Positions 1 to 10,078 of a stretch of DNA of 64,000 nucleotides are shown in pieces. The stretch is taken from NCBI GenBank assembly GCA_035527715.1, contig DATKZY010000199.1, forward strand, positions 1-64,000, read 5' to 3'. A program made the position numbers and the translations under genes. Source of the stretch: DSUN01 sp035527715 (GTDB taxonomy: Bacteria; Planctomycetota; PUPC01; DSUN01). The notes beneath the pieces are model-generated. The model saw nothing but the letters and a program-made list of their open reading frames with translations, searched no databases and was not told where the DNA came from. The first letter of the stretch is position 1, and each line of letters opens with the position of its first letter.

Positions 1-60
1 GGTTCAAAGCGCAGAGAGATTCTTCGCTCCGCCCGCCGGGAGGCCGGCTCCGCTCAGAAT

Positions 61-157
61 GACACCTTCTTTCAGCTTATCTCCTGTGCCAATAAGGAGT
101 TGCATCCTTCGGCGCAGGGGAAAGTAGCGTTGTAGTGCTAAGTACCGCTCCTCGGAG
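61..157 (+). repeat. Dispersed repeat, copy 1
   Basis: This segment matches a second segment at 62647-62762 in the same orientation. Shared blocks in the same order are GACACC, CTTATCTCCTGTG, ATAAGGA, GTAGCGTTGT and a terminal CTC..CCGAG-like end, with variable sequence between them. The copies are about 62.5 kb apart and both are intergenic. The pattern suggests a short mobile or amplified non-coding element; no coding capacity is visible. Confidence 0.55.
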
Positions 158-221
158 AAGGGCGCGCAATAGTGAGGCGGGATTTCCTCGAGCTTCGTCC
201 CGCAGGGACGCCAGCACGTAG

Positions 222-366
222 CCGGCGGCTTCAGCCGCCGGAACGCCGGCGGTCCCCAGCCCTCAGCCCCGCAAGGGGCGGCAGAAGCCGCGCCGGGAAG
301 CCATCCTGCCGTCCCTTCGGGACTGTGCCCATTCTGGCACCCGAGTCCGGCGGCTGAAGCCGCCGG
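222..366. repeat. Paired GC-rich palindromes
   Basis: Two near-identical palindromes, CCGGCGGCTTCAGCCGCCGG at 222-241 and CCGGCGGCTGAAGCCGCCGG at 347-366, are reverse complements of each other. Each can form a 9-bp stem with a 2-nt loop, and together they can pair across about 105 nt. The interval also has a smaller GTCCC/GGGAC hairpin next to each copy. The arrangement resembles a REP-type (repetitive extragenic palindrome) pair. Confidence 0.6.
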
Positions 367-564
367 CTAAGTCCTGACGTGCCCTCGGCACGAAGGCCGC
401 AGAGGGCGGTTCTTGCACACTTCTCTCCGTCGAGCAGTACTTAGACGCTCTAAGTGTCGAATCGGCAGAGCCTTACGGCCTCGAACGGCGACCGTTGGCA
501 GACGAGGCACCCCCCGCCCACAGAGACGCGGGACACAGAGGCCCCGCCCACATTGGGTGGGAAT

Positions 565-2772
565 CTAGCGGCCGAAGCGTTGGGCGAGGATGGATTCGAC
601 GAGGAGAAGGCCCAAGAGCACGTAGGCGAGCGAGCGCCACAGCTCGCCGCTCTCGCCCGCGTCCGCAGGGGCCGCTCGGCGGGTGCCGCCGCGCTGGTAG
701 TCGAACTCGAAGCCAGGGAGGAGTCGGCGCAGCTCGGCCTCGGTGACCCGCCGCACGTCGCTCTCGCGGGCCGGGACGTTGACGGCGAAGAAGTCCTGGC
801 GACGCTCCGCGCGGTCCTCGGCCTTCGGTTGCTCTCCCCGCTGGAAGGTGAGCTCGTAGATGCCCGCCTTGTCCGTGCGGTCGTAGACGACGGCCAACAG
901 GCCGCCCGACGAGGTGGCCTGAAGAGCGGTCGGACGGCTCTCGCCCGGCCGGAGCAGGAACACGGGCTTGCCGAACTGCTGGGGCGGCACGTAGCAGATG
1001 AGCGGCTCGCCCACGACGAGGGTGCGGCTGGAGCCGGGGTCGCGCGCGACCTGCGAGAGCACCTCCTGCATCAGCGTCAGGTAGGCGGGCCAGGCGGGCA
1101 TGTCGTTCCACGCGTCGTCGGCGGTGGAGGCGAAGACGACGACGCGCCCCTTGTCGAGCGGCGCGTCCACGATGGCGGGCGAGCCGCCGTCGAAGCGGCA
1201 GACCACTCGCGCGCCATTCGCGTCGCGGGGCAGGGACGCCCCGCCTGCAATGCCCTCCAGGCGGCAGTAGCGGAAGAAGAAGGGCGACGAGAGCCGGATG
1301 ACCTTCTGCTCGCGGAAGAGGCGCAGGAACGGGTGGGTGCCCAGCTCATCGGAGATGTGGACGGCCTGCTTGCGGTCGTTGGCGTCGCCGACGGCGTTGC
1401 CCAGGGAGCACGGCAGCAGGCCGCGGCCGTCGCGGTAGAGCGCGCGGTTGTAGAACCCGTGGTCCACCCGCTCGCCAGGGAAGACGAGCAGCGAGCCGCC
1501 CCGTCGCACGTAGCTCTCCAGGGTAGCCACCACGGGCTCGCGGAGGCTCTCGACGTTTGCCAGCACCACGGCGTCGTAGCGGGGCAGGTCGGCGCCGCTG
1601 ATGCCCTCGACCGTGACCACCTCGGGCTGGAAGAGCGAGAGGCCGGCGGCGTCGCCGGGGCGGAGGCTGCGCCGAAGGTAGTCGGTTTCGCCCGAGAATG
1701 CCTCGCCGCCCGGCTCGCCGTCCACGAGCAGGACGTGTACGCTCTCGCGGGCGTCGAGGGCCAGGCAACGGCGGTCGTCCCTCGGCAGGCTATCGGCCTC
1801 CAGTTCCACGCTCACTGTGTGGATGCCTGGGGCGCGGAAGGTGTGGCGGAACTCGAGCGGCGCCGTGCCGCCTGGGGCAATCGCCCGGGCGGGGGACTTC
1901 TGCTGGCGGAAGCCGTCCACCAGGAAGTGGACGCCGACGCCGCTGGCGGTGTCGGGACCGAAGTTGGCGACCTCGGCGCGGAGCAGGGTTTCGCCGCCGG
2001 CGACGACGAGCGCGCCCTCCGTCGCCAGCGAGGTCACGGCGAGGTTCGCCGGGGCATCCGCCCCGACGTCCACGACCACGAGCCGGCCGACCCGGGCCAG
2101 GCGCTTCGCGCGCTCGGCGTCCTCCTGGGCCACGGAGCCCCCGGTGCCCAGCCAGCTCGCCCGCTGGAGGTCGGTGACCAGGTACACGTCCTTGGGGCCT
2201 TCCTGGGCGCGTGCGAGGAGTTCCTCGACCGCCTCCAGGGCACGGGGCAGGCTGCTGTCGGCATCCGAGAGCGGCAGGCGGTCGCGTGCCACGGCGGCGC
2301 GGGCGGCGTCGAGGTCGAAGCTGGGCTCCTGCACGGCGGCCCTGCCCTGCCCCATGGCGACGACGAGTGCCCAGGTGTCGCCCTCGCGCAGCGAGGCCAT
2401 CAGCTCCTCGGCAAAGGCCAGGCCACGGTCATACGAGGTCAGCGACCCGTCGCGGTAGCCCATGCTCATCGAGGTGTCGAACACGAGGAGCACGAAGCGC
2501 CGCCGCTCGGCCAGCGAGGCCAGGGCGCGGCGCTTCACCACGGGGCGGGCGATCGCCAGCACCACGAGCAGGATCACCAGCACGCGAAGGGCCAGCAGGA
2601 TGAGCTGCTCGATGCGGACGCGGCGGTTGTTCTTGCGGCTCGAGGCCAGCAGGAACTCCATCGCGGCCCACTCGACGACCCGGAACCGCCTGCGGTTGAG
2701 CAGGTGGATGATGATCGGGGCCGAGGCGAGCAGGAGGCCCCAGAGGGCGAGGGGATTCACGAAGGTCGGCAT
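565..2772 (-). CDS. BatA/VWA-domain membrane protein
   Basis: The 735-residue membrane protein starts with the aerotolerance-regulator (BatA) N-terminal arrangement: a hydrophobic segment at about 7-23, a basic RRRFR patch and a second hydrophobic segment at about 56-77. A von Willebrand factor A domain follows with the metal-ion site DTSMS at 99-103. The middle, around 350-450, resembles a class-I amidotransferase-like fold (HVLLVDGEPGGEAF). A final membrane segment (LAYVLLGLLLVESI) lies just before the C-terminus. Such proteins usually sit beside DUF58 and MoxR genes and are thought to act in envelope complex assembly. The DUF58 gene is indeed next upstream, 73 nt away. The exact role is unknown. 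Confidence 0.85.
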   Translation of the reverse strand: MPTFVNPLALWGLLLASAPIIIHLLNRRRFRVVEWAAMEFLLASSRKNNRRVRIEQLILLALRVLVILLVVLAIARPVVKRRALASLAERRRFVLLVFDTSMSMGYRDGSLTSYDRGLAFAEELMASLREGDTWALVVAMGQGRAAVQEPSFDLDAARAAVARDRLPLSDADSSLPRALEAVEELLARAQEGPKDVYLVTDLQRASWLGTGGSVAQEDAERAKRLARVGRLVVVDVGADAPANLAVTSLATEGALVVAGGETLLRAEVANFGPDTASGVGVHFLVDGFRQQKSPARAIAPGGTAPLEFRHTFRAPGIHTVSVELEADSLPRDDRRCLALDARESVHVLLVDGEPGGEAFSGETDYLRRSLRPGDAAGLSLFQPEVVTVEGISGADLPRYDAVVLANVESLREPVVATLESYVRRGGSLLVFPGERVDHGFYNRALYRDGRGLLPCSLGNAVGDANDRKQAVHISDELGTHPFLRLFREQKVIRLSSPFFFRYCRLEGIAGGASLPRDANGARVVCRFDGGSPAIVDAPLDKGRVVVFASTADDAWNDMPAWPAYLTLMQEVLSQVARDPGSSRTLVVGEPLICYVPPQQFGKPVFLLRPGESRPTALQATSSGGLLAVVYDRTDKAGIYELTFQRGEQPKAEDRAERRQDFFAVNVPARESDVRRVTEAELRRLLPGFEFDYQRGGTRRAAPADAGESGELWRSLAYVLLGLLLVESILAQRFGR

Positions 2773-2845
2773 CTTCCGGTTTCCGATTGCGGGATGCGGA
2801 ATGCGGAGTGCGGAATGCTAAGCCCCGTCAGCAATCGGCAGCCTC

Positions 2846-3769
2846 CTATCTTCGGGTCGTGGCCATACGGGTGGCCAGGTAGCTGGAGAGCGCCACGTCG
2901 AGCGGGGCCGAGGTGCTGAGCTGCTGGTAGTCAATGCGGTTGGCCACGCACTCGTCGCGCACCCGGGTCACGAAGGCGTCGAGTTCGCTCAGGTACTGGT
3001 CGCGCAGCGAGCGCGGCTCGGCGAAGAGCTGCGGGTAGCCCTCCATCCCTTTGAACAGCGTGAGCTGCTGGAACGGAAAGGTCCGCTCGTACTCGTCGAG
3101 GACGTGGAACACGATGACCTCGTGGCGGCGGTGGCGCAGGTGCTTGAGGCCGGTGAGCAGCCGGTCGGCGTTGGTGAAGAGGTCGGAGACGACGATGAGC
3201 ATGCCGCGGCGGCGCACCTGGCCGACCATGTACTGGAGGACCTCGCCCAGCTCGGTCTTGCCCGTGGGCCGGATGTTCTCGAGGGCATCAATCAACTCGG
3301 CGCGGTGGCCCGGGTTGCTGGAGTCGCAGATGAAGCGGCGGACCTTGTCGTCGAAGAGCGCGAGGCCGACCGAATCGCGCTGGTTGAGCATCAGGTAGAT
3401 GAGCGAGGCGGCGATGTAGGAGCCGTATTCGAGCTTCGAGACCGGCCCCGAGGCGTAGCGCATGGACTCGCTGATGTCGAGGAGCACGTAGGCGACGAGG
3501 TTGGTCTCCTCCTCGTACTCCTTGATGTAGTGGCGGTCGGAGCGGGCGTAGACCTTCCAGTCGAGGCGGCGGAGGTCGTCGCCCGGGGCGTACTCGCGGT
3601 GCTGGGCGAACTCGACGCTGAAGCCGTGGAAGGGGCTCTTGTGGAGGCCCGAGATGAAGCCCTCGACGATGAGCCGGGCCTTCAGGTCCAGCCGCTCCAG
3701 CTTCGCCAGCACCTGGGGGTCCAGGTAGCGCCGCGCGTCGCTCGCCTTGTCCGCGGTGTCGCTGCTCAT
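2846..3769 (-). CDS. DUF58 domain protein
   Basis: A soluble protein of 307 residues. The DUF58 signature is clear: RRLDWKVYARSDRHYIKEY at about 67-85. A VWA-like fold follows, with DISES (98-102) in the metal-site position. DUF58 proteins are partners of BatA/VWA proteins, and the gene sits directly upstream of one here. Reading continues open far upstream, but those residues overlap the next gene and are Pro/Arg-rich. I therefore start at the ATG giving MSSDTADK; an ATG three codons earlier (3778) is equally possible. No Mox-type ATPase is visible in the window. Confidence 0.85.
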   Translation of the reverse strand: MSSDTADKASDARRYLDPQVLAKLERLDLKARLIVEGFISGLHKSPFHGFSVEFAQHREYAPGDDLRRLDWKVYARSDRHYIKEYEEETNLVAYVLLDISESMRYASGPVSKLEYGSYIAASLIYLMLNQRDSVGLALFDDKVRRFICDSSNPGHRAELIDALENIRPTGKTELGEVLQYMVGQVRRRGMLIVVSDLFTNADRLLTGLKHLRHRRHEVIVFHVLDEYERTFPFQQLTLFKGMEGYPQLFAEPRSLRDQYLSELDAFVTRVRDECVANRIDYQQLSTSAPLDVALSSYLATRMATTRR

Positions 3770-3807
3770 GGTCCCCATTGTACATAAAACGCCGCGGAAA
3801 GCATCCC

Positions 3808-5409
3808 TCAGTGGCCCAGCAGCCGCACCATGAACGTCGTCGTCCAACCGAGGTCCAACACGATGGCGAACGCGAGCACCTGGAGAGCCTGCGCCGCGCC
3901 GAGCCGGGCGAAGACGTGTCGCGGCTCCCTCGCCCTCCGCCACACGTAGTCCACCGCGCCCAGCACCAGCAGCGGGGTGAGGAAGAGCCAGAGCCGAGCC
4001 GTCTCGCCACGGTTCATCCCCAAGATGTCCAGGGCGGCCAGCAGCGCCACGGGGGCCAGCAGCAGGGCGCTCCGGCCGCGCACGCAGCGGCTGCGGATCG
4101 CTCCCACCACTTCGGCGAGCCAGCCGCCGAGCACGACGAGGGCCAGGCCGAACCCGAGCGAGACGGCGAACTCGAAAGGCACCACGGCCACCCAGGGCCA
4201 CCAGGTGCGGCCCGCGGCGGCGTTGAACAGAGCGTTGTTCCGCAGGCACATGCAGATCACGCGAAACGTCGGGTAGCCGAGCGACACCTGGAGGAGCGCC
4301 GCCAGGGTGAGAAACGCCAGCGCGGCGGCGGCGACGGGGCGCCAGTAGCCGCACACGGCCTCCCGCGGCCCCAGCGGCGACTGCCCGGCCCGCCACGCCA
4401 GGAGCGTCGTGAGTGCCAGGCTGGCCGCCACCAGCCCGAACCCGATGTGGAAGAAGGCAAGGCCGTAGAGCACGCCCCCGAACGCCGCGCCCCATGCCCA
4501 ACTCCGTCGCAGGATGGCCCGCACGCCGCACGCCACGAGCAGCAGCGTGAGCACGGGATACGCCTGGTCGAACGACGGGCTGAAGAGGTGGGTGCCGGGG
4601 ACCAGCGCCGTCAGCCCCGCCGCGACGAGCGATGGCACCCGCGGCCACAGCGGCCGCACGGCGAGGTAGCAGGCCAGCGGAGCAAGGGAGGCGATGGCGA
4701 CTGCAAGAAAGGCGAGGGTGAGAGCCGTCGCCGCGGGGTGGCTGTGGAGACGGCTCTCGTCTTCGCCCTGGTCCAGCACCTTGCTCGATGGCAGGTCGCG
4801 CTCCGCCCAGTCGGTGATCCCTGCCGCGAGGCCCGGCCTGGCGCGGAAGAAGCTCTCAAGCCCCACGAACGCCAGGATCGGCCCCGGCGGGTGCACCTGG
4901 GGATGATGAATGTGCACCCAACGCGGAGTGTTGGGAACGGGGCTGACCTCGAGCCAGTGGGCGTAGTTCGACACGAATCGCCGCGCGGAGGCCACATCGC
5001 CGGCCTCGTGGGCATAGGAGCCCTCGGTGTTCTGCCACACGAAGGGCCACATCAGCTCGGCGCCGGTGTAGAGCTTGGGCAGACACGCCGTGCCCACGTG
5101 CAGCACCAGGCTGCCGAGGGTGAGCGCGCCCACGGCTGCCCACTCGGCCCTCCGGCTGGGCGGCCCGCCGCCGACGAGGGCGTAGGCCCAGCCGCCCGCG
5201 AGCGGCAACCCCAGAAGGGCCAGCAGAGCCAGCATCCCCCACGGCGGCGCGGGCCGGTAGGGATAGACGTACTGACCGGGGACACCCAGGGGGGGACGAG
5301 CGGAGACCACCCAGGCTACGCCCAGAGCGCTCAGCGCGACTACCGCCAGGGCGAACGCCCGCCCGCGCGAGGGTCTGCGGCTGCCTTGCCCGGCCGCTGG
5401 CGTGCTCAA
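3808..5409 (-). CDS. Polytopic membrane protein, NRGE-ARLW family
   Basis: A 533-residue integral membrane protein with about ten hydrophobic segments. The start is inferred as TTG, overlapping the TGA stop of the upstream glycosyltransferase (TTGA), because the open frame further upstream is only a shadow of that gene. It has HHPQVHPPGP near the first periplasmic loop, LFSPSFDQAYPVL mid-protein, and LGMNRGETARLWLFLTP near the end. The same three landmarks occur in the protein at 51854-53395, so the two are paralogues. The fold and the translational coupling to a GT4 gene suggest a GT-C-like glycosyltransferase or lipid-linked sugar handling protein, but no catalytic residue is proven. Confidence 0.7.
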   Translation of the reverse strand: MSTPAAGQGSRRPSRGRAFALAVVALSALGVAWVVSARPPLGVPGQYVYPYRPAPPWGMLALLALLGLPLAGGWAYALVGGGPPSRRAEWAAVGALTLGSLVLHVGTACLPKLYTGAELMWPFVWQNTEGSYAHEAGDVASARRFVSNYAHWLEVSPVPNTPRWVHIHHPQVHPPGPILAFVGLESFFRARPGLAAGITDWAERDLPSSKVLDQGEDESRLHSHPAATALTLAFLAVAIASLAPLACYLAVRPLWPRVPSLVAAGLTALVPGTHLFSPSFDQAYPVLTLLLVACGVRAILRRSWAWGAAFGGVLYGLAFFHIGFGLVAASLALTTLLAWRAGQSPLGPREAVCGYWRPVAAAALAFLTLAALLQVSLGYPTFRVICMCLRNNALFNAAAGRTWWPWVAVVPFEFAVSLGFGLALVVLGGWLAEVVGAIRSRCVRGRSALLLAPVALLAALDILGMNRGETARLWLFLTPLLVLGAVDYVWRRAREPRHVFARLGAAQALQVLAFAIVLDLGWTTTFMVRLLGH

Positions 5410-6542
5410 GGATGGGGCTCCCTCTGGCGCAGGGCGGCCAGCTCGGCGTAGACAGATTCGATGCCGGCGGTCGAGGCGGCGAGGGTGAAGCGAGCGGCAA
5501 CGCGGTGGCGGCCCGCCTCGCCGAGCGCCTGGGCACGGGCAGGGTCGCCCACGAGGCCGAGGACGGCCTCGGCCAGCGCCGCCGTGTCGCCGAAGGGCGC
5601 GAGCACGCCGGTCGCGCCGTCCTCGACGATCTCGGGCACGGCTCCCGACCGGAAGGCGGCGATGGGGCGGCGGCAGGCCATGGCCTCGATGAGCACGCGC
5701 CCGAACGGCTCGTTCTGCGAGCAGTTCACCACCACGTCCATCGCGCTCAGGGCCGCGAGCGGGTCGTCGCGGTGGCCGACGAAGAGCACTTTGTCCTCGA
5801 CCTTCAGCCTGGCCGCCAGCTCCTTGAGCAGCGCGGGATAGTCGGTCCCCGGCGCGGCGTAGAGCGCCCCGCCGACGACGAGGAAGCGCGCCTGCGGCAG
5901 CCGCGGGGCGAGGCGAGCCGCCATCCCGACGAAGAAGTGCTGCCCCTTCCACGGCAGCAGGCGCCCCAGGCAGCCAATCACGGGCGCGTCAGAGGGGATG
6001 CCAAGCTCCCGCCGGAACGCGGCGCCGGCCCCCTCGACGGGCACGTCGGCCAGGTCGATACCGTTCGGCACAATGCGAACCTTCGGGTCGTTGCCCAAGG
6101 CGTCGGCGATGAACTGCGACGGAGCCACGGCCACCTCGCAGCGCTGGAGGAGCCGCTGCCGCGCCCAGGAGGGCACTGCGTGGTCGCGCACGTGCCACAC
6201 CAGGGGCACGCCGAGGCTGGGAGCCACGCCGCTGGCGTAGATCGCGGCGCGGAGAGTGTTGGCGTGGAGGGCGTCGAACCGCCCCCTGCGAGCGACGCGT
6301 CGCAGGGCGCGGATGCCCCGCCACAGGCGCCACAGCGCGAGCAGGCGGCTGCGGCCCCCGAGCTTGCGCAGGCCAAGTGTGATGACGGGAATGCCCAGCG
6401 CGCGGGCGCGGTCCGCCAGGGTGCCCGGCGGGCAGGCCAGCGTGGGCGCGAAACGCTCCTTGTCTAGCGTCCGCATCAGACCCAGCAGGCTCACTTCCGC
6501 GCCGCCCAGGTCGGTCGCGTGATCGAGGAAGAGGACGTTCAT
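5406..6542 (-). CDS. Glycosyltransferase family 4
   Basis: A cytoplasmic GT-B glycosyltransferase of 378 residues. The N-terminal acceptor domain opens with MNVLFLDHATDLGGAEVSLL, including the GGAE loop typical of family 4. The C-terminal donor domain has VPNGID, LGRLLPWKGQHFF and EPFGRVLIEAM, the E-x7-E motif that contacts the nucleotide sugar. It would transfer a sugar from an activated donor to a lipid carrier, glycan or small molecule; the substrate cannot be read from sequence. It is coupled by a 3-nt overlap to the downstream membrane protein and lies 26 nt after the 2-oxoacid oxidoreductase gamma subunit, so it may be co-transcribed with it. Confidence 0.9.
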   Translation of the reverse strand: MNVLFLDHATDLGGAEVSLLGLMRTLDKERFAPTLACPPGTLADRARALGIPVITLGLRKLGGRSRLLALWRLWRGIRALRRVARRGRFDALHANTLRAAIYASGVAPSLGVPLVWHVRDHAVPSWARQRLLQRCEVAVAPSQFIADALGNDPKVRIVPNGIDLADVPVEGAGAAFRRELGIPSDAPVIGCLGRLLPWKGQHFFVGMAARLAPRLPQARFLVVGGALYAAPGTDYPALLKELAARLKVEDKVLFVGHRDDPLAALSAMDVVVNCSQNEPFGRVLIEAMACRRPIAAFRSGAVPEIVEDGATGVLAPFGDTAALAEAVLGLVGDPARAQALGEAGRHRVAARFTLAASTAGIESVYAELAALRQREPHP

Positions 6543-6568
6543 CGCCAGGTGGTCCTGAGGCGGGCGAT

Positions 6569-7126
6569 TCAGCGGGGCGCGGCGAGGGCCGCGGCCGCGG
6601 CCTCGACGCCTTTGCGCACGGCCTGGCAGTTGAGTTCATAGAGCGCCGCCTTGCGGTCGGCGAGCGCCGAGCGGAGATGCTCGAGCAGCCTGTCGAGAGG
6701 CAGGAGGGACCGCGCGTGATTGTAGGCGCCGAGCATGATCATGTTGGTGACGCGCACGTCGCCCAGCTCATTGGCAATCTCCGCCGCAGGCACGGGGATG
6801 AGCCGCCCGGGGATGCCCGCCGGGCCCGTGGCCACCATCGTGGAGTTCACCACGGCAACCCCCTCCGGGCTCAGGCTCGGCGCGAAGTAGTCCCACGAGA
6901 TCTGGTTCATCACGATCAGCGTGTCGGGCCGAGCGATCACGGGCGAGAAAATCTCGTCCGAGGAGACGACAACGTGGCAGTGGGCCCTCCCGCCTCGGAC
7001 CTCGGGGCCGTAGGCGGGGAAGTACGTGACGTTCCGCCCCTCGGCCATCATGGCCTGGGCCAGCAGCTTGCCGGCGAAGATGACCCCCTGGCCCCCGAAG
7101 CCTGCAATGATGACCCGCTCAAGCAC
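6569..7126 (-). CDS. 2-oxoacid:acceptor oxidoreductase gamma subunit
   Basis: The 185-residue gamma subunit of a KorABC/VorABC-type 2-oxoacid:ferredoxin oxidoreductase. It begins with LERVIIAGFGGQGVIFAGK; the GFGGQGV loop at 9-15 is the family hallmark. The GTG start is chosen because homology begins there and the length is typical; the open frame further upstream runs through an intergenic repeat. With the beta and alpha subunits just upstream it would oxidatively decarboxylate a 2-oxoacid, forming an acyl-CoA and reduced ferredoxin. A 100-nt spacer with mirrored tandem words separates it from the beta subunit. Confidence 0.9.
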   Translation of the reverse strand: MLERVIIAGFGGQGVIFAGKLLAQAMMAEGRNVTYFPAYGPEVRGGRAHCHVVVSSDEIFSPVIARPDTLIVMNQISWDYFAPSLSPEGVAVVNSTMVATGPAGIPGRLIPVPAAEIANELGDVRVTNMIMLGAYNHARSLLPLDRLLEHLRSALADRKAALYELNCQAVRKGVEAAAAALAAPR

Positions 7127-7145
7127 CGTCGTGTCCTCGAATGGC

Positions 7146-7226
7146 CAATGACCAATGTCCGATGACCAACGACGCCAGCAGCCACCGGCCCCCGTCGGCT
7201 CTCCCGAATTGGTCATTGGTCATTGG

Positions 7227-7231
<5 letters not shown>
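7146..7231. repeat. Mirrored tandem-word array (ATTGGTC)
   Basis: Copies of AATGACCA on the left (7146-7170) face three copies of TTGGTCA on the right (7207-7229), giving a hairpin with short tandem units as arms. The stop codon of the beta-subunit gene (TGA at 7229-7227) is part of the first unit on the coding strand. The same word family recurs at 36168-36285 but not inside genes. It may act as a transcript-end hairpin or be a mobile or amplified element. Confidence 0.7.
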
Positions 7232-7993
<762 letters not shown>

Positions 7994-7997
<4 letters not shown>

Positions 7998-9055
7998 TGC
8001 TTCCGCGCCTCCAGGAGCGCCGCGGCGCACTCCAAGACTTCCTGGGCTTCGGGCAGGAACGCGGGGCGGCCCAGCAGGGCGATTGGCCGCCGCCCCTCCA
8101 GCGCGAGCCGCACGTCCTGTGCCATCTGCCCCATGCTCATCTCGACCACGAGGACCCCGCGGGCGCCGGCCGCCGCCACGGTGAGCGCCTGATTGGGGAA
8201 CGGCCAGAGCGTGATGGGGCGGATGAGGCCCAACCGCATCCCCTGCCGGCGGCCCAACGCCACGGCCTCGCGGCATATGCGCGCGCACATGCCGTAGGCG
8301 ACGAGCACCACGTCCGCGTCCTCGGCGGCCATGGCCTCCCAGCGCGTCTCCTCGCGCTCGACCTGGCGATAGGTGTCGAACAGCGCGTACGTGTGCCGCT
8401 CGAGCTCGCCCTCGCCGAGGAGGAGCGACCGGACGAGGCGGGGCGGCCGCCCCTCGCAGCCGGTGAGCGCCCAGGGCTTCGGGGGCGGAGCGGGAAACGG
8501 CTCGTCGGGAATCACGACCGGCTCCATCATCTGGCCGAGGTAGGCATCGGCCAGGACGATGGCGCACATGCGATACCGGTCCGCCAGCTCGAAGGCTCGG
8601 GCGGTGAGATCGAACATCTCCTGGGCGCTGGCGGGGGCGAGGACGATGCTGCGGTAGTCGCCGTGGCCGCCGCCGCGGGTCGCCTGCCAGTAGTCGCCCT
8701 GCGAAGGCCCGATGTTGCCCAGGCCCGGACCCCCACGCTGGACGTTCACCACGACGGCCGGGAGCCGGGAGGCGGCGATGTAGGAGATGCCCTCCTGCTT
8801 GAGGCTGATGCCCGGGCTGGAGGAGGACGTCATCGCGCGTTTGCCGGCGGCGCTGGCGCCGTAGACCATGTTGATCGCGGCCAGCTCGCTCTCGGCCTGG
8901 ATGAACACCCTGCCGAGCTCCGGCATGCGGCGGGCCATATGGGCAGTGAGCTCGTTCTGCGGCGTGATGGGGTAGCCGAAGTAGGCGTCGCAGCCGGCCT
9001 GGACTGCGCCCTCCCCCGCCGCCTCGTTGCCGGCCATCAGGACCTTCTGCGCCAT
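7994..9055 (-). CDS. 2-oxoacid:ferredoxin oxidoreductase alpha subunit (VorB-like)
   Basis: The 353-residue alpha subunit carries the pyrimidine-binding and transketolase C-terminal-like domains. GYPITPQNE at 27-35 and TSSSSPGISLKQEG are diagnostic, and the PSQGDYWQATRGGGHGDY segment fits the family. Its length and N-terminus (MAQKVLMAGNEAAGEGA) are closest in my memory to subunits annotated as 3-methyl-2-oxobutanoate dehydrogenase VorB. That would place it in branched-chain amino acid breakdown or reductive acyl-CoA carboxylation, but KorA is an alternative. Together with the beta and gamma genes it forms a complete enzyme. Confidence 0.9.
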
Positions 9056-9083
9056 CGGAGCCCTTCCGCTCGGTCGCGCTCGG

Positions 9084-9833
9084 TCACTTCCCCACGCGGA
9101 GGCGCTCCCCCAGGTACCTGGGCAGCCCGGCCTCCTGGATGCGGCGTTGGGTGTCCTCGACGTCGTAGGCCACCCGCCGGAACGTCACCGTCTTCTCCGC
9201 CGTGTCGAGCACCGCGTAGGCCGCGGCGGGGTTGCCGTCCCGCGGCTGGCCCACGCTCCCGGGGTTGATGAGGTACGGGACCATGAACTTGAGCTTGAGG
9301 GTGTAGCCGGAGTCGATCTCGTAGACCACCTTGCCGTCGCCCACAATCGTGGGCAGGTGGCTGTGGCCGAAGAAGCACAGGTTGATGCCGCCGTACTGCG
9401 AGCGCAGGTAGCGGTGGTTGAGGATGGCGGCCTCCTGGTTCAGGATGTACTCGTCGGGCTCCCTGGGCGAGCCATGCACCAGGAGGATGCGGTCCTGGTA
9501 GAGCATCGTGTCCCTCAGGCCCTCGAGGAACGCGTTGTCCGAGGGGCTGAGGCATCGGCGGGTGTACTCGACCGCCTGGGCGGTGGAGGGGCGGATCTGT
9601 TCGGAGTTCTCGCCCAGGGCGTAGCGGTCGTGGTTCCCCCGGATGGAGTGGAGGGGGGCCGTTTCGAGGGCCTCGATGACCTCGTGGGGACAGGGGCCGT
9701 AGCCCACGACGTCGCCCATGCACAGGATGGTGCCCACGTCCTCGCCCGCCAGAGCGTCCAGCACGGCGCGCAGGGCCGCGAGGTTCGAGTGGATGTCTGC
9801 GATGATTCCGTAGCGCAGCGGATTCGACGACAT
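9084..9833 (-). CDS. Metallophosphoesterase, YfcE/DUF851-like
   Basis: A calcineurin-like phosphoesterase of 249 residues. All metal-ligand blocks are present: DIHSN at 13-17, GDVVGYG at 40-46, GNHDR at 66-70, a histidine in VHGSP and GHSHLP near 157. The dinuclear metal centre should hydrolyse a phosphodiester or phosphomonoester; the natural substrate is unknown. Reading is open further upstream but overlaps the ferredoxin gene out of frame with it, so the ATG giving MSSNPLRYG is the start. It lies between the ferredoxin and the alpha-subunit genes, which hints only at co-expression. Confidence 0.88.
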   Translation of the reverse strand: MSSNPLRYGIIADIHSNLAALRAVLDALAGEDVGTILCMGDVVGYGPCPHEVIEALETAPLHSIRGNHDRYALGENSEQIRPSTAQAVEYTRRCLSPSDNAFLEGLRDTMLYQDRILLVHGSPREPDEYILNQEAAILNHRYLRSQYGGINLCFFGHSHLPTIVGDGKVVYEIDSGYTLKLKFMVPYLINPGSVGQPRDGNPAAAYAVLDTAEKTVTFRRVAYDVEDTQRRIQEAGLPRYLGERLRVGK

Positions 9834-9862
9834 AGGAGTCCGTGTGGCGCCGCGTGAGGGCC

Positions 9863-10078
9863 TCATGGGCCAGAGACACGGAACAGGCGCACGGCGGCCT
9901 CGGGGCACATGATCGTGCAATGGCGGCAGGCGCAGCACACCACCCCGCCGATGACGCGCACCGTGTAGGCCCCGCGGCTGTTGGGCGTCGGCGACAGCTC
10001 CAGGGCGTGCTCGCTGCAGAAGGCAACGCACAGGCCGCAGCCCTTGCAGAGCTCCTCGTCAACCTCGACCACGATCAT
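9863..10078 (-). CDS. 2[4Fe-4S] ferredoxin, KorD-like
   Basis: A 71-residue ferredoxin. Two cysteine sets are visible, C11-x2-C14-x2-C17-x3-C21 and C48-x2-C51-x2-C54-x3-C58-P, each sufficient for a 4Fe-4S cluster. Extra Cys49 sits beside the second set. It most likely accepts electrons from the oxidoreductase encoded just downstream. The ATG of MIVVEVDEEL overlaps the end of the NAD kinase gene by 20 nt; an in-frame ATG at 10123 would add 15 residues that look non-native. Confidence 0.85.
   Translation of the reverse strand: MIVVEVDEELCKGCGLCVAFCSEHALELSPTPNSRGAYTVRVIGGVVCCACRHCTIMCPEAAVRLFRVSGP

Larger units (their letters stand above)
1..564. other. Repeat-rich intergenic region
   Basis: I see no convincing gene here. 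The region holds a dispersed repeat (61-157) and a pair of GC-rich palindromes (222-241 and 347-366). A 61-codon reading frame at 172-357 runs through the palindromes, is dominated by Arg, Pro and Gly, and lacks a ribosome binding site, so it is not called. The stretch lies downstream of the BatA/VWA gene that ends at 565. Confidence 0.7.

Noticed and set aside
172..357. 61-codon reading frame in the first spacer
   Set aside because: It runs through GC-rich palindromes, with no ribosome binding site or protein-like composition.
454..2919. Long plus-strand reading frame of 821 codons
   Set aside because: It lies antisense to the BatA/VWA gene, has biased Gly/Ala/Arg/Glu content and no domain. 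High third-position GC leaves the complementary frame free of stops.
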